Shown here: positions 1 through 10,816 of the stretch, piece after piece | Layout of the letters: the number at the start of each line of letters is the position of its first letter | How positions within the stretch are numbered: the stretch's first letter is position 1 | NCBI RefSeq assembly: GCF_042186555.1 | Contig: NC_133328.1 | Span: 65,223,780-65,287,779 of the forward strand | DNA from: Aquarana catesbeiana | Lineage: Eukaryota > Chordata > Amphibia > Anura > Ranidae | Length of the DNA: 64,000 nt | Direction of reading: 5' to 3' | Notes under the pieces: model-generated | The model's input: only the letters and a program-made list of their open reading frames with translations | Told to the model about the DNA's origin: nothing | The model's database searches: none | Position numbers and translations under genes: made by a program

Positions 1-63
1 GCCCCTGACGTTCTTTCTAGTGTATTCCCCGCCCCTTTTCGTTCGGCGCAGTGGGGGAAGAGC

Positions 64-1256
64 ATGATGGCGGACATACAGCAGGTGCGGGCTAATTGTA
101 GCAACGAGGAGGAGGAGGAGGAAAGGGCGGATCCAGGCACGTCCCGATCCAGAAGGAGACGTTTTAAGGCCACAAATATGTCGTTTGGGGAGATGTTGGA
201 GATGGTCGACATCATGAGGAAGTCCGACTATGACGGAAAATATGGGCCTTACCCCAACCCGAACATCCGAAAGGCCAAGATCATGGCGAAAGTGGTCAGG
301 AGTCTAGAGCGGAATTTCGGGGTACGAAGGTCTAAAGATCAGCTCAGGAAGCGGTGGTCGGACCTGAAGTTGAGAGAGCCAGAGCAGTACCGAAAGATCC
401 GGAGAGTGCTGCAAAAAAGTAAGTAGTTGTGCTGTGTTCCTATTCTTTCTGTCTTTATTACGTTCGTTCTGCTCCATATGCTTTTATTAGTTGTAACGTT
501 TCAAAATGTCAACTTTAATGTTCATGGGCACATTATTCGTTCGTATCAAACATTTTTCTTTCGGCCTCTAGAACACCATTGTTTAGGCCATATGCATTTT
601 CACACATTTTTGGGGGCCTACTTGGATGCCAAATATTTGTTTGTGTAGATGGGTTTGTTACTAGAATGAAATGCAAACTAGATTGTGTGTAAGGAGAGGA
701 CACTGAGCAGCTGTTTTCACATCTGGACACTGGAGCACTAGTGTGGGACACAAGAACACCATTTTTATTAGGGGGGGCACACAGGTGCTCCAGTGTATAC
801 TATAGGGGGGGCTACATCTGTGAAGCTTGTACCAAACAGGTAAAGTATTGCAGCTTGACAAAGGGCAATAAAAAATATACATCTAGGAACTCTGCTAAAA
901 TAGACAATTGTACCCCACTTCCGAGCAATGTTTCCTATTTCTAGTTCTGCCATCAAATATCTGTGTGCTAAGTATACCATTTTTGTTTTACATAGGGGAG
1001 AAAAGACTCGGACACCCCTCATCCCAGGAGACCAGAGACCCCCCCCTCTGGAAGAAGGGGAAATACCAACACAAGAAGAAGAGCAGGAGGAAGAAGACGT
1101 GGTGGAGATTGGCACCACAACAGGTGAGTGTCTGCGACCACAGGCTCAGGTAAAAGAGATGGATGGTGGCAGATTTTTGAGACCTTTTTTTTTGTTCTTT
1201 ATCTCTTTTTAGGTGATCGTGATCGTGATTTACATCTGAAAGTGCCCAGATACTGA
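64..1256 (+). CDS. Harbinger Myb/SANT-like DNA-binding protein, three-exon model, C-terminus probably frameshifted
   Basis: In Harbinger elements this second protein is known to bind DNA and help carry the transposase into the nucleus and onto the termini. Exon 1 (64-418) starts at MMADIQQV, has an acidic stretch, then a trihelix Myb/SANT-like domain at about residues 35-115 with RKRWSDLK near its end. A strong donor GTAAGT follows at 419. Exon 2 probably starts at 1001, using the AG at 999-1000, because only that frame gives the acidic EEGEIPTQEEEQEEEDVVEIG stretch; the nearer AG at 994-995 would give a basic frame. The exon 2 donor is GTGAGT at 1124. Exon 3 starts at 1213, keeps frame as GDRDRDLHLKVPRY and stops at 1254. 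A helical, Gln/Ile/Asn-rich ORF (1253-1363, SDVIKKNNNIIDVLGRI) follows in another frame, so I infer an indel near 1250. Splice sites are predicted by eye. Confidence 0.7.
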
Positions 1257-1412
1257 TCGGGGAGATCATGGGGTGTAATCTCCAATTGCAAAACATCCAG
1301 CAACAAATCAGTGATGTTATTAAAAAAAATAATAACATCATTGATGTTTTGGGGCGAATTTAAACCCCACAAAATCACCTGTTTTATCGTACCAAAATTT
1401 TTTCAATGTTTA

Positions 1413-1634
1413 GAAAAGCCAAATTTGGAGGATGCACACAGTGTGCCAACATGTGCTATCTGCCATCACGGGAGATCAATGGACGCGTTTTGGGGGTGCA
1501 ACCCCTTCCTCAATTATAAAGTAGCGTTGAGGAAGGGCTTGCTCCCCCAAAACACGTCCCTTGATCCCCCCTGATGGCAGATAGCACATGTTGACATTCG
1601 TAAATTGGTGTGCATCTTCCAAATTTGGCTTTTC
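1413..1634. repeat. 222-bp near-perfect inverted repeat inside the Harbinger element
   Basis: The left arm runs from about 1413 to 1513 and begins GAAAAGCCAAATTTGG. The right arm runs from about 1534 to 1634 and ends CCAAATTTGGCTTTTC. Arms of about 100 bp are separated by roughly a dozen to twenty bases, with scattered mismatches. The hairpin lies between the convergent Myb-like and transposase genes. It could be a small foldback MITE or a structured spacer of the element. Confidence 0.85.
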
Positions 1635-2213
1635 CAGGGGTGATTTCCCCCCATCTGAACGCTATATCAAACACAGTTCATAAATACTCATGTCTGATAT
1701 AGCCTTCAGGTTTTACCATATGTGAACTTTGTAAGTTCAAGTTTTTTGGCTTTCTTGTTGGTTTTACACAGGCCTGTTTTATCTGAAATGGATATTTCGA
1801 TTTTTGATAATGCTACTGCAAACATTGTTATACAACAAACATGTTGGTTTGTTTTAAAAACCTTTGGGAAATGCACATGTGATTGTGCAGGTATAAAAAA
1901 GTGCCTTACTCAAGAATGTGTGGATTATTGTCTCAACACTACAACACTTTTGGGGTGATGTAATTGCTGTTTTATGAAAAAATGGGGGTTATTTCCTAAG
2001 GGCAAATCCTCTTTGCACTACAAGTGCAGGTTCAGTGCAGTTGCAAGTGCACTTGTAGTGAAATGTGTTTTTGCATTTAGGAAGTACCAGCCAACACTGT
2101 TTTTTATAAGGTTACCCAATCATGACATTTTCTGCACTCAACACATTTCTGTCAGGGTCAGCTAAAACAAACACAAGCAGTAAATGTCCACAAAGAATTT
2201 CTTTTGGTTGTTT

Positions 2214-2219
2214 TTTATT
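2214..2219 (-). terminator. Polyadenylation signal AATAAA of the Harbinger transposase gene
   Basis: The reverse complement reads AATAAA about 12 bases after the transposase stop codon at 2231-2233, in an A-rich context. A signal this close to the stop is common in compact transposons. No cleavage site can be fixed from sequence alone. Confidence 0.5.
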
Positions 2220-2230
2220 TGAAAAAGGTG

Positions 2231-4409
2231 TCACAGATTGTCTGGCATATTGTTAGCCCCCCTACCCACAAAGAACTCCAGGTAGCGTAACCGGACATCA
2301 CGGGCATTCAGGGAGGGCAAGCCAGGACGGCCACTTTCAAGCGCTGTCAGTGTTGATGGATTAGGGATTCCGGCCTCAGGCCCAACTGAGCCAGCATAGT
2401 TGGCTGAATGTTTTCTTAAAAAATTATGGAGAACACAGCAGGCAAGTATTATATGGTTCAGTTTATACTCCGCCATATGGATGGGTGTCAGAAATAATCG
2501 GAACCGGCTGGCCAGGATTCCAAATGTGTTCTCCACCACTCTTCGGGCTCTGGCCAGCTGGTAATTAAAAACCCTCTGTTCCGGGGTGAGGGTCCTCATC
2601 GAGAATGGTCGCATCAGGTGGTCCCCCAGTGCAAATGCTTCATCAGCAACAAACACAAATGGGAGACCTTCAACATTGTCCTCTGGAGGTGGCAAGTCCA
2701 AGCTGCCATTCTGGAGACGCCTGTAGAACTCCGTCTGGGCGATCACTCCACCATCGGACATCCGGCCATTCTTCCCCACGTCCACATACAAGAAGTCGTA
2801 ATTAGCCGACACCACCGCCAACATCACTATACTATTAAACCCCTTGTAATTATAATAGTACGACCCCGAGTTGGGTGGTGGGACGATGTGGACGTGTTTC
2901 CCATCAATTGCCCCTCCGCAGTTAGGAAAGTCCCACCGCTGGGCAAAGTGGGAGGCCACAGTCTGCCATTCCTGTGGCGTTGAAGGAAACTGTTGAGGAA
3001 AAAAAAATAAACATTACTATTTTTTCACAGAAACATGGCAAGCAGATTATACACAAACATTATGGGGCAACCTCCAGATAGCATTTACTAAGGGGAATTT
3101 AACAACAACAAAGTATAAGGTACACCTATCATATTCCCCCTCCCCCCCTCTCATCGGCCATTTCTAACATTATAGGGGGGGGGAACTCTTGGACAGGTAA
3201 CCCTCTTCACTTCATTGAGAGATGAATGCCTAAATACAGGGTATTACTTGGAACAGCCCCTCCTTAGTTACACTATTGGCAGACCACTGGACAGGTAAGA
3301 AGTGTCATAATACAAAGATATAAATACACACTGTACACATTTGAGGACATTTGAACATTCTGCTATTACCTATCAAGATAATAATAGGATACAAAAACTT
3401 TAAACAGTACCATTGGAAAGTATACAGGCAGGCCCTTGCACTACATGCTTTGGGGAATTCATCCATAAATCTGACCAGTAAAGAGATGGGTATAGTGTGT
3501 ATGGGTTTGGCAAAGTCAGCAGATAGATGATTGAGGATAGAGAATTGGGATCAGCTGACTTAGCAGTTGGGGGGGGAGGGTTAAAAAAAATTTGGGGACA
3601 CCACAAAAAAAAGCCTCTGGCACTCTGCCTGAATTTAAATCAAAAATAACATTTCCAAACATTTTAGGGGGTGTTTGGGGTAAAGCACTACTATGGAGCT
3701 GATAAAATACATTGTTAAGTGACTACATGAGGTGAATATAGGCCAGGAGACACCATGCTGGGGAGGTTATTGAAGGGCAAATATGTATGAAGGACATAAA
3801 ATAATAATTACCTAAAAATCCAGCATGCATGAAAACTAAGGGGACATTCACAGAATATTACAATCATGGTAATTAGGGAATGAGGGAAGAAATACAATAT
3901 ATTATCAAACATTCAATACAATAAAATGTGATATAAAAGGATAAAAATCTTACCTTCATATACTCCTTCTGCAGGACCTGGATGATGGCAGAACAGGTCT
4001 CTGGGATGATGATACCCAGAGCCTGGGGGGAGATGCCAGTCGAGAACTTCAAGTCCTGCAGACTTCTCCCTGTGGCCAAATACCGCAAGGTAGCGACCAA
4101 CCTCTGCTCCGGAGTGATGGCTTGCCTCATGCAGGTATCCTGCCTGCTAATATAGGGGGTCAGCGAAGCCAACAAATGGTGAAACACGGGGTCCGTCATC
4201 CTGAGAAAGTTCCTAAAATCATCGGGATTATTCTCACGGATCTCACAGAGCAAAGGCATATGAGAGAACTGGTCACGCTGAAGCAACCAATTCTTGGTCC
4301 ATGAACTCCTCCCCACCCTGTTCATGGACTGGACTTGTGTCAAGGTCAGGACCCCAACACCAAGCCCCCGCACAGCACGAACTCTATGAGGAGTACGCAT
4401 ACGAAACAT
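2231..4409 (-). CDS. Harbinger DDE transposase (HARBI1-like nuclease), two exons, apparently intact
   Basis: This protein catalyses cut-and-paste transposition of Harbinger elements, with preference for three-base TWA targets. Exon 1 runs 4409-3954 (MFRMRTPHRV to LQKEYMK, 152 codons) and ends at a GTAAGA donor. The intron (3953-2990) ends in a pyrimidine-rich tract and CAACAG acceptor. Exon 2 runs 2989-2231, starting FPSTPQEWQT and staying in frame to the stop, for about 404 residues, in the usual size range for this family. The DDE_4-type catalytic residues are visible: D181 in GAIDGKHV, D268 in FVFVADEAF and E305 in RRVVENTFG. NGRMSDGGV is also typical. Residues about 45-150 are the usual helical N-terminal region. 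No stop or frameshift appears in either exon, unlike every other transposase in this window, so this copy may be young. Activity cannot be judged from sequence alone. Confidence 0.88.
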
Positions 4410-4876
4410 GGCTAGAAAACGGTCGGCTGCTCAGAACGAAGTAACAGAACGCACTGAAGAACAGCAAGGCCTGTGAAGAGCGACCTGAAAAACAGCAACG
4501 AGCGGGCAAGATCGCACAGAAAACTCCGATACGAACTGACTGCACGCACTGAAGAGCAGATACAAACCCACAAGCACAAACTGAACGGCAGAAAACGATC
4601 TGAAAGCCACGAGTCTGAAAAAGCGTGAATCGTCTCTCACCAAACTTTTACTAACACGAGATTAGCAAAAGGAGCCCAAAGGGTGCCGCGCTTGGTTCTG
4701 AACCGGCCTTTTCTAGTCTCGTCGTACGTGGTGTACATCACCGCGTTCTTAGCGATCGGAAATTCTTTGTGCGACCGTGTGTACGCAAAACAAGTTTGAG
4801 CCAACATCCGTTGGAAAAAATCCTAGGATTTTGTTGTCGGAATGTCCGAACAAAGTCCGACCGTGTGTACGGGGCA

Positions 4877-5430
4877 TAATAGTTGTCCTGTGAACAGATT
4901 CTCCCACATGAGCTGTGGATCTCTGCAACTCCTCCAGAGTTACCATGGGCCTCTTGGCGGCTTCTCTGAGTAATGCTCTCTTTGCCTGGCCTGTCAGTTT
5001 AGGTGGACGACCATGTCTTGGTAGGTTTGCAGTTGTGCCATACTCTTTCCATTTTCGGATGATGGATTGAACAATGCTCCGTGAGATGTTAAAATCTTGG
5101 GATAATTTTTTATAACCTAACTGTGCTTTTAACTTCTCCACAACCCCTGACCTGTCTGGTGTGTTCCTTGGCCTTCATGATGCTGTTTGTTCACTAAGGT
5201 TCTCTAACAATCCTCCGAGGCCTTCACAGAACTGTTGTATTAATGCTGAGATTAAATTATACACAGGTTTACTCTTCACAGGTGGTACTTACTAATAGGT
5301 GACTTCTGAAGGAAATTGGTTCCACTAGACTTTAGTTAGGGGTATCAGAGTAAAGGGGGCTGAATACAAATGCACGCCACACTTTTCATATATTTATTTG
5401 TAAAAAAATGTGATAATATATACAATGCGC
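4877..5430 (-). mobile_element. Tc1/mariner relic interrupted by the Harbinger insertion
   Basis: On - this holds the 5' part of a Tc1 element: non-coding leader (5430 to 5190, including the GGGGGCTGAATACAAATGCA stretch common in vertebrate Tc1 copies) and then the transposase N-terminus. It ends abruptly at the Harbinger TAA target, where an in-frame Thr-Ile would normally continue. The rest is expected upstream of base 1. The outer inverted repeat is not identifiable near 5430. Confidence 0.75.
4880..5185 (-). pseudogene. Tc1 transposase N-terminal fragment
   Basis: The fragment contains the paired-like helix-turn-helix DNA-binding region of a Tc1 transposase: GYKKLSQDFNISRSIVQSI and RKWKEYGTTANLPRHGRPPK, followed by KRPMVTLEELQRSTAHVG. 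A probable start and KEHTRQVRG peptide lie near 5180 in a different frame from the main stretch. A small deletion near 5145 therefore breaks the gene. The catalytic DDE domain is absent because Harbinger interrupts it at 4877. It is not functional. Confidence 0.8.
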
Positions 5431-5936
5431 ATAAAAAAAATTCACTAAAGCTGGAAAACCACGGTAACTTATGGTAGGCAATGGTGTCAACAGAAGACTC
5501 CACCCTACGCATTTCATCATCAAAAGGACATCTTCCGGGGCACACAGCAACCCCAGTCCTCCTCTTTTCTGGCCCCCACCACCACCCCTGGCTCCTCTTC
5601 TTCTTAGTGTGACACCATAGGAAGCTGCTTCCTATCATGGCTCAATCCTAAGCCATGCTTCCTGGTCAATAGACACAGCAGACAGCACAGCTTGGCCCCG
5701 CCCCTTGCTTCCTCATCACAGGATTTGACTGACAGCAACAATTGCCAATGGCTCCTGTTGCCTAGGCAAAGCCTGTGAGAGTGGGGAGGGAGCCACTGCA
5801 GATCTACAGCACTGGATTGAGTGAGGACTCAAGTAAAAAGAAGGGGGGATGACGGGGCGATACTGCTACTTAAACACTTTTTACATGAATAAAAAAAATG
5901 CATTAGGGTACAAAATGTTAAGACTTTAAAACCACT
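5431..5936. repeat. Unclassified non-autonomous repeat ending in TTAA
   Basis: No coding sequence is convincing here. The right edge (AAAACCACTTTAA, ending 5940) resembles the ends of other TTAA-flanked non-autonomous elements in the window. The left boundary is unclear. The interior is moderately GC-rich with no clear tandem structure. Confidence 0.4.
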
Positions 5937-6865
5937 TTAACAGCTTCATGCCCGGCCTATAGCAGAATGATGGCCGGGTAGTGGTTTTCGTTAACTTGAC
6001 TGAGGGTCATATGATGTCCAGCAGGACAATATGCCAGCGCACGCCCGTGGTATAGAGCCTCTGACGGAGGCTCCTTACCTCATGATCAACTCTGACCAAT
6101 CACAGCTGATCATCTTGTGAACCAGGAAGAGCCTGTAAACAGCTTTTCTTGGTTCACGCTGACACAGAGAGTGATCGGCGGCTCTCCCTGTCGGGGGGAG
6201 AAGGGGAGGTGGGGTCTGTGCTGATAATCAGCACATTGATTATCAGCACAGCCCCATCAGATGTGCCCATCAGCTGTCAATCAGCGCCCATCAGCTGTCA
6301 GTCTGTGCGCATCAAGAACGACTGTCAGTGCCCATAACAGTGCCGATCAGTGCCCATAAATGTGCCAATCAGTGCCCCATCAGAAATGCCTGTCAGTGCC
6401 CTTCAGATGCCAATCAGTAATGCCTGTCAGTAGCTCCTCATCAGTGCTGCCTATCCAGTGCCATCTATCAGTGCCCTTTAGTGCCACCTATCAGTGCCCA
6501 TCGATTCTACATATCATTGCCTACTCATCAGTGCCCAACAGTTCTGCCTCATCATTGCCCATTATTGCAGCCTCATTAGTGCCCATCAGTGAAGGAGAAA
6601 ACAAAATTTTATAACAGAAACAAAGAAAAACTTTTTTTTTTTTAATTTCTTTTTTTTTTTAGTTTGTTTAGCAAAAAATAAAAACCCCAGTGGTGATCAA
6701 ATACCACCAAAAGAAAGCTCTATTTGTTGGAATAAAGTAATAAAAATGTAGTTTGGGTACAGTGTTGTATGACCGCACAATTATTATTCAAAGTGTGACA
6801 GCACTGAAAGCTGAAAATTATCCTGGGCAGGAAGGGGCGAAAGTACCCAGTTTTGAAGTGGTTAA
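5937..6865. mobile_element. TTAA-flanked non-autonomous DNA element with internal CAGTGCC-rich tandem block
   Basis: TTAA occurs at both edges (5937-5940 and 6862-6865). The ends are weakly inverted: TTAACAGCTTCATGCCC on the left against TTAACCACTTCAAAACTGGG read inward from the right. Between about 6235 and 6600 a degenerate short tandem repeat of CATCAGTGCC-like units occurs. Near the right end (6690-6720) it carries the GTGATCAAATACCACC core shared with three other elements here. No transposase is present; the family is likely piggyBac- or Kolobok-like from the TTAA target. Confidence 0.55.
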
Positions 6866-7517
6866 AAGAGAAGTATGGGTTTGGGGTTTTTTTCCCCAGT
6901 CAAACTTACCTAGGTGGATGCAGCATCGGTCCGATGCTGCACGTGTCCCCCGTCGCCTCTTCACTGAGAACCGAGCCACCGAACATCGCTGATGGCTCGG
7001 TTCTCACAGATCCCCGAGCGGAGAGATGCTGCCTGTCAGTCAGCAGCTCTCCTGCTCTGCTCCTCCATGGTCACAGGAGTGCTGAGCTGTGGAGGGGCGG
7101 GGAGCGGCTGAGATGTCTATCAATCCAGGCACCTGGCGGATCCAGACATCCGAATTAGGGATGACGCGGTGCCTGGACTGATCCTGGTGACATCAGCAGA
7201 GAGCGGACTTCAGACCGCTCCGTGCTGAAAACGGCCACAGGAATGCAAAAGGAATTGCTGGTCAGGAAATGCAAAAGTAAGTTCTATAACTGATGTCACT
7301 GGGTGTAAAAATAAACCATGCTGCCAACATTTGAAAAGAATTAAGAGCAACACCTTGAAGGGATAAAGATTTACCTGTACCTGCAAGGTAAAGCTTCAGC
7401 CAACTGGCTCTTTGGTCGGCCTATTATATGGTTTTCCTGGACTTCCGGACTAACACAAATAAAGTGACACTAAACTATAAACTTCTTCTTCAAAAATAAT
7501 CTATACACATTTCCTAC
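6866..7517. repeat. Unassigned sequence, probably repeat-derived
   Basis: The stretch starts just after a TTAA with AAGAGAAGTATGGG, which resembles the start of another short non-autonomous element. The interior is GC-rich (6960-7150), with a small inverted repeat around the CATCGGTCCGATGC motif near 6924. I see no credible exon and cannot define the right boundary. Confidence 0.3.
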
Positions 7518-7759
7518 TTAACCTTTTGCCGCCCATGTAATGCAAAGGTGCAGCAGGAAAGAGTGTAGGCTTTAATGCCCCCGTGCCACCCCCAGCACAG
7601 TGACCTAGCTCTCACAGGCAGCTCCTCATGATCAGGACTCTGATCATGTGACCATCATGATGACCAATTACAGTGGTCATGTAATTGTGCATTCTTTCCC
7701 ACCCCCAGGGCATAAAGACCCACCTAAAAGCACGTTGGAGTTGGGTGGAAAGGGGTTAA
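7518..7759. mobile_element. Short TTAA-flanked MITE (242 bp)
   Basis: TTAA flanks both ends (7518-7521, 7756-7759). The termini are inverted: TTAACCTTTTGCCGCCC on the left and, read inward from the right, TTAACCCCTTTCCACCC. The interior contains ATCATGTGACC and AATTACAGTGGTCATGTAATT. A similar interior occurs near 26920-26970. Confidence 0.6.
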
Positions 7760-8035
7760 TGGCTCTGTGATCTACTTTGCCTACTGTGTTTTTCTGCCTC
7801 CTTGTATCATCCTCTGTGAACTCCCAAACCTCATCTATTCCTTCTTACCTCCAACAGTTGCTGTCATGTGCACTGCTCTATGCACACTCCAAATGCCATA
7901 ATCCATAGTACATCTAAACAACAAATAAGAAAGGGTGGCTACATTCCATCATACAGTGGATCCATGGAGAATGAATGTAGTTGGCCTCTAACAGGAAGTC
8001 AAGTCACAGCAATGACTTATTAATTTGGAAGAGGC
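7760..8035. other. No recognisable feature
   Basis: This AT-rich spacer contains no convincing ORF, tandem repeat or element end. Confidence 0.4.
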
Positions 8036-8038
8036 TAA

Positions 8039-8442
8039 AGCCGCGTACACACGAGTGGACTTTTCAACTGGACTGGTCCGACGGACTATCCAACAGACTT
8101 TCCCAATGAACGGACTTGCCTACACACGATCACACCAAAGTCTGACGGATTCGTACGTGATGACATACGACCGGACTAAAACAAGGAAGTTCATAGCCAG
8201 TAGCCAATAGCTGCCCTTGTCCGTCGGACTAGCATACAGATGAGCGGACTTTTCGATAGGAACCGGGTCCGGCGGAGTTCCGACGTAAAGATTTGAAACC
8301 TGTTCCAACTCTAAAGTCCGTCAGATTTTCGACCCAAAAAGTACGATGCGAGTCCGATGGAGCCCACACACGGTCGAATTGTCCGCTGGACTCGGTCCGT
8401 CGGATCAGTCCGGTCGAAAAGTCCACTCGTGTGTACAGGGCA
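8039..8442. mobile_element. Harbinger-type MITE (404 bp) with TAA target duplication
   Basis: TAA flanks both ends (8036-8038, 8443-8445). The terminal inverted repeats are about 50 bp: GCCGCGTACACACGAGTGGA on the left and TGCCCTGTACACACGAGTGG read inward from the right, both continuing into GGACTTTTC and TCCGACGG. The outermost bases match the termini of the autonomous Harbinger at 4876 at 14 of 15 positions on one end. It has no coding capacity and is presumably mobilised in trans by a Harbinger transposase. Confidence 0.85.
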
Positions 8443-8470
8443 TAAGAGCAATAGAAGGGACTTTTCTGAG

Positions 8471-8870
8471 TTAAAGCGGTATTAAACGCAAAACCAAAAA
8501 TGTAATATGTTTCAGCTTACCAATCATTAGAGGTGGTGGCTGCATCAGTTTTCTTTTCTTTGTCTTTTTTTCCCCCTCTATTTTTACCTGGTGATCTTGC
8601 CAGTAACATACCCCCTGTATTAGTGAGACATAACTCTGGAGGAATGAGAACAGGAGGCACAGCAGACAGCAGCATTGTCAGTCTGAAAGAGGGGAGTGTT
8701 AAATGTATTAGCAGATGTCGATACACTAACAAATTCCTACATACAGTGGGAGTGACCATGGGGAATGAACATAGCCACCCTTTAAAAGGACAGCAACAGC
8801 AAAAAAGGAATTTGAAATTTGGAGGAGGCTGACAGCAATAAAAAGGATTTTTGCATTAATAACACACACT
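8471..8870. repeat. TTAA-starting repeat, duplicated in inverted form at 11.4-12.0 kb
   Basis: The block begins TTAAAGCGGTATTAAACGC, typical of TTAA-family ends. It runs to the poly(T) boundary of the antisense L1 at about 8871. Nearly the same sequence recurs inverted at 11640-12033, and its first 91 bp also recur directly at 11387-11477. Open frames of 80-99 residues are shared by both copies only because the copies are nearly identical. Confidence 0.65.
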
Positions 8871-9664
8871 TTTTTTTTCCTTGTTCAAATTGTTTTTTGG
8901 TATGGAAGAGTCAGAGAGGTAACATATGAATAATGCAACCAATGTGAGACATAAAAGAACACGTAACAGTACTTGGTACAATGTTCATCTGATGTGTGAA
9001 CAGAACAGATCTGGGGGTGTAAAAGATCACAAAAACAATGAGTCCCCCGTAATGCGAGGAGTCAACAGGCTAGAGCTAGGATATTCATTGTTCAAGCACC
9101 TAAACATGCGCCCAGAGGGCCTATAGATCACTAAATCATTAGGTCTCTAGGATTCACATAGATCGAATAGTAAAACATACCAAGGTACCTCTTAGAAGTA
9201 AAGTGGGCAAGTCCAATACCCGGTAGTTCCATATCTCTTAACAACCCAACCAAAATAGTAATAGGGCAGAAAGACAGAGCAGAAAAGGCAGATTAGAATA
9301 AAGAGATGGGATTAGAAAGAGAGGGGGGCGGGAGACAGAGGGAGAGGAGGCCCGGAGCACCAGCCAGTGGTTGCCTCTTGTAGGTAGGTCTGAGCGCGTG
9401 GGAAGGAAAAATATTAGGAAAGCTTGTAGTAGTAGGAGGTTTCATCAAAATGGGGGAGGATAGAAAGTGGTGTACCCAAGTTTGCTACAATTGAATGCAG
9501 TATTTCACCTTATCTAATAGAACCGCCTCCAATTTAGCATGGCTCAGGACCTTAGTGACTATTTTTGGTTTCCATGATAATAAGAGAGTTAGTCTTCCAG
9601 GCCTTTGATTTGGTTTGTTTGGCAGCAGTAATCACTTGAAGGAAAAGTTTATGTTCAACCCATG

Positions 9665-10816
9665 TTAAAGTGGAACTTTTGTCAGATAATGAAGTCCTGT
9701 AGATCACTTCAGGCTGGCCCCGTTTGCAGGTATAGCTAGTTAAAACATAAAAAAGAAGTGCCTATACTGTTTAAAATCCAGTAATACACTGTGTCTCCCT
9801 GCTCTGCACATGCCCAGTTGCTCTCTATTTTTAGACACTGCTGAGTTTGTAGAGGCCGATTTGCTGACAGCCTTAAAGCGGAATGAAACCCTTCTATCCG
9901 TTACAGCCAAGGACGCTGCTTCTGTTTGATCTGCAACTACCATGGTGCTGCACATGTGATCGATTATGACACCAGCTGTTTGAAGGTTTGACAGTTTGGT
10001 TGAGGACACAAGCAAATAGAACAGTTAGCAATCTCAGCATTTCAGGAATGTAACTTTTTTGAAAACCTTAAAGAGGTTGTAAACTTTCGAAAACAAACAA
10101 ACAAAAAAAAAAACCCTGCAAGACAAAGGCATAATGAGCTAGTATGCATCCCATACTAGCTCATTATGAAATACTTACCTTAGAACAAAGCTGTTGCAGT
10201 GGTGCCCACACACCACTGACACAGCCAACATCTTCCCCGGTGTTTCTTTCGGGTTTGCGTGCTCCGGCACTGTGATTGGCCGGAGCCGCGATGACGTCAC
10301 GTCACGAGGCTAGGAAGGAACGGCACGAGGCTCAGAAGGAACGGCATTCGTGGCCGTTCCTTCAGAGCGCATGCACCAATGATGTCACTGGTTGCATATA
10401 ATGTAAATATCTCCTAAACTCTACAGGTTTAGGAGATATTTACCCTACCTATAGTAAGCCTTATTATATATCTTCTTTAAGTTTTTTTTTTAAATCAGAT
10501 AATTTTTTATTAATTTTATAATCAGACAATACAAAACACACATACATCTCATGCACATATTAATAATCACATTAAACATATGATACCAAAACCCCCCAAA
10601 AAACAAGTCGATGGGTTTAGTTCCACTTTATGATTTACTGCTCGAGCTCTGGGCTTCAGCAAAATGGCAGCCTCTGGAAAGAAGAAACAGGAGCAATGCT
10701 GGAGGCAATTTTCAGCACATTAACTTTGATAGAATAATTATTAATGTGGAATGTATGTTACTTGCTAAAGAACATTATTTTTTCATCAAGTTGTTATGGA
10801 TAAAGTTCCGCTTTAA
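9665..10816. mobile_element. TTAA-flanked non-autonomous element inserted in an L1 remnant
   Basis: TTAA lies at both ends (9665-9668, 10813-10816). The termini are inverted: TTAAAGTGGAACTTT on the left and TTAAAGCGGAACTTT read inward from the right. L1 ORF2-like sequence on - resumes on each side, which supports a clean insertion. The interior includes another family start (TTAAAGCGGAATGAAACC, 9873) and a nested element at 10068-10480. There is no transposase. Confidence 0.65.
10068..10480. mobile_element. Nested TTAA-flanked MITE (413 bp)
   Basis: TTAA occurs at 10068-10071 and 10477-10480. The left end reads TTAAAGAGGTTGTAAAC; the right end read inward is TTAAAGAAGATATATAA. Internal hairpins include CATAATGAGCTAGTATG with its complement (around 10130-10170) and an inverted TAAATATCTCCTAAAC pair near 10404-10443. 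It lies wholly within the larger 9665-10816 element, so it is the younger insertion or a sub-module. Confidence 0.6.

Larger units (their letters stand above)
1..4876. mobile_element. Autonomous PIF/Harbinger DNA transposon, left end outside window
   Basis: The element carries the two genes expected of an animal Harbinger transposon in convergent orientation: a Myb/SANT-like DNA-binding gene on + (from 64) and a HARBI1-like DDE transposase on - (4409 to 2231). The right terminus is visible at 4856-4876; read inward on - it begins TGCCCCGTACACACGGTCGG. It is followed by TAA (4877-4879), the three-base target typical of Harbinger. The left terminus and the other TSD copy lie before base 1. Beyond 4876 the flank is Tc1 transposon sequence on -, so Harbinger inserted into a Tc1 whose other half should lie upstream of this window. 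Stretches 1635-2230 and 3000-3870 are element spacer and transposase intron; I see no further gene there. Confidence 0.85.

Noticed and set aside
1722..1958. 78-residue Cys-containing open frame with a hydrophobic start, inside the Harbinger element
   Set aside because: No known third Harbinger gene fits; it lacks supporting splice or homology signs and lies in spacer next to a hairpin.
8517..8832. 80- and 99-residue frames that look conserved because they recur at 11672-11987
   Set aside because: The similarity comes from recent DNA duplication; both strands are equally open and no protein features are seen.
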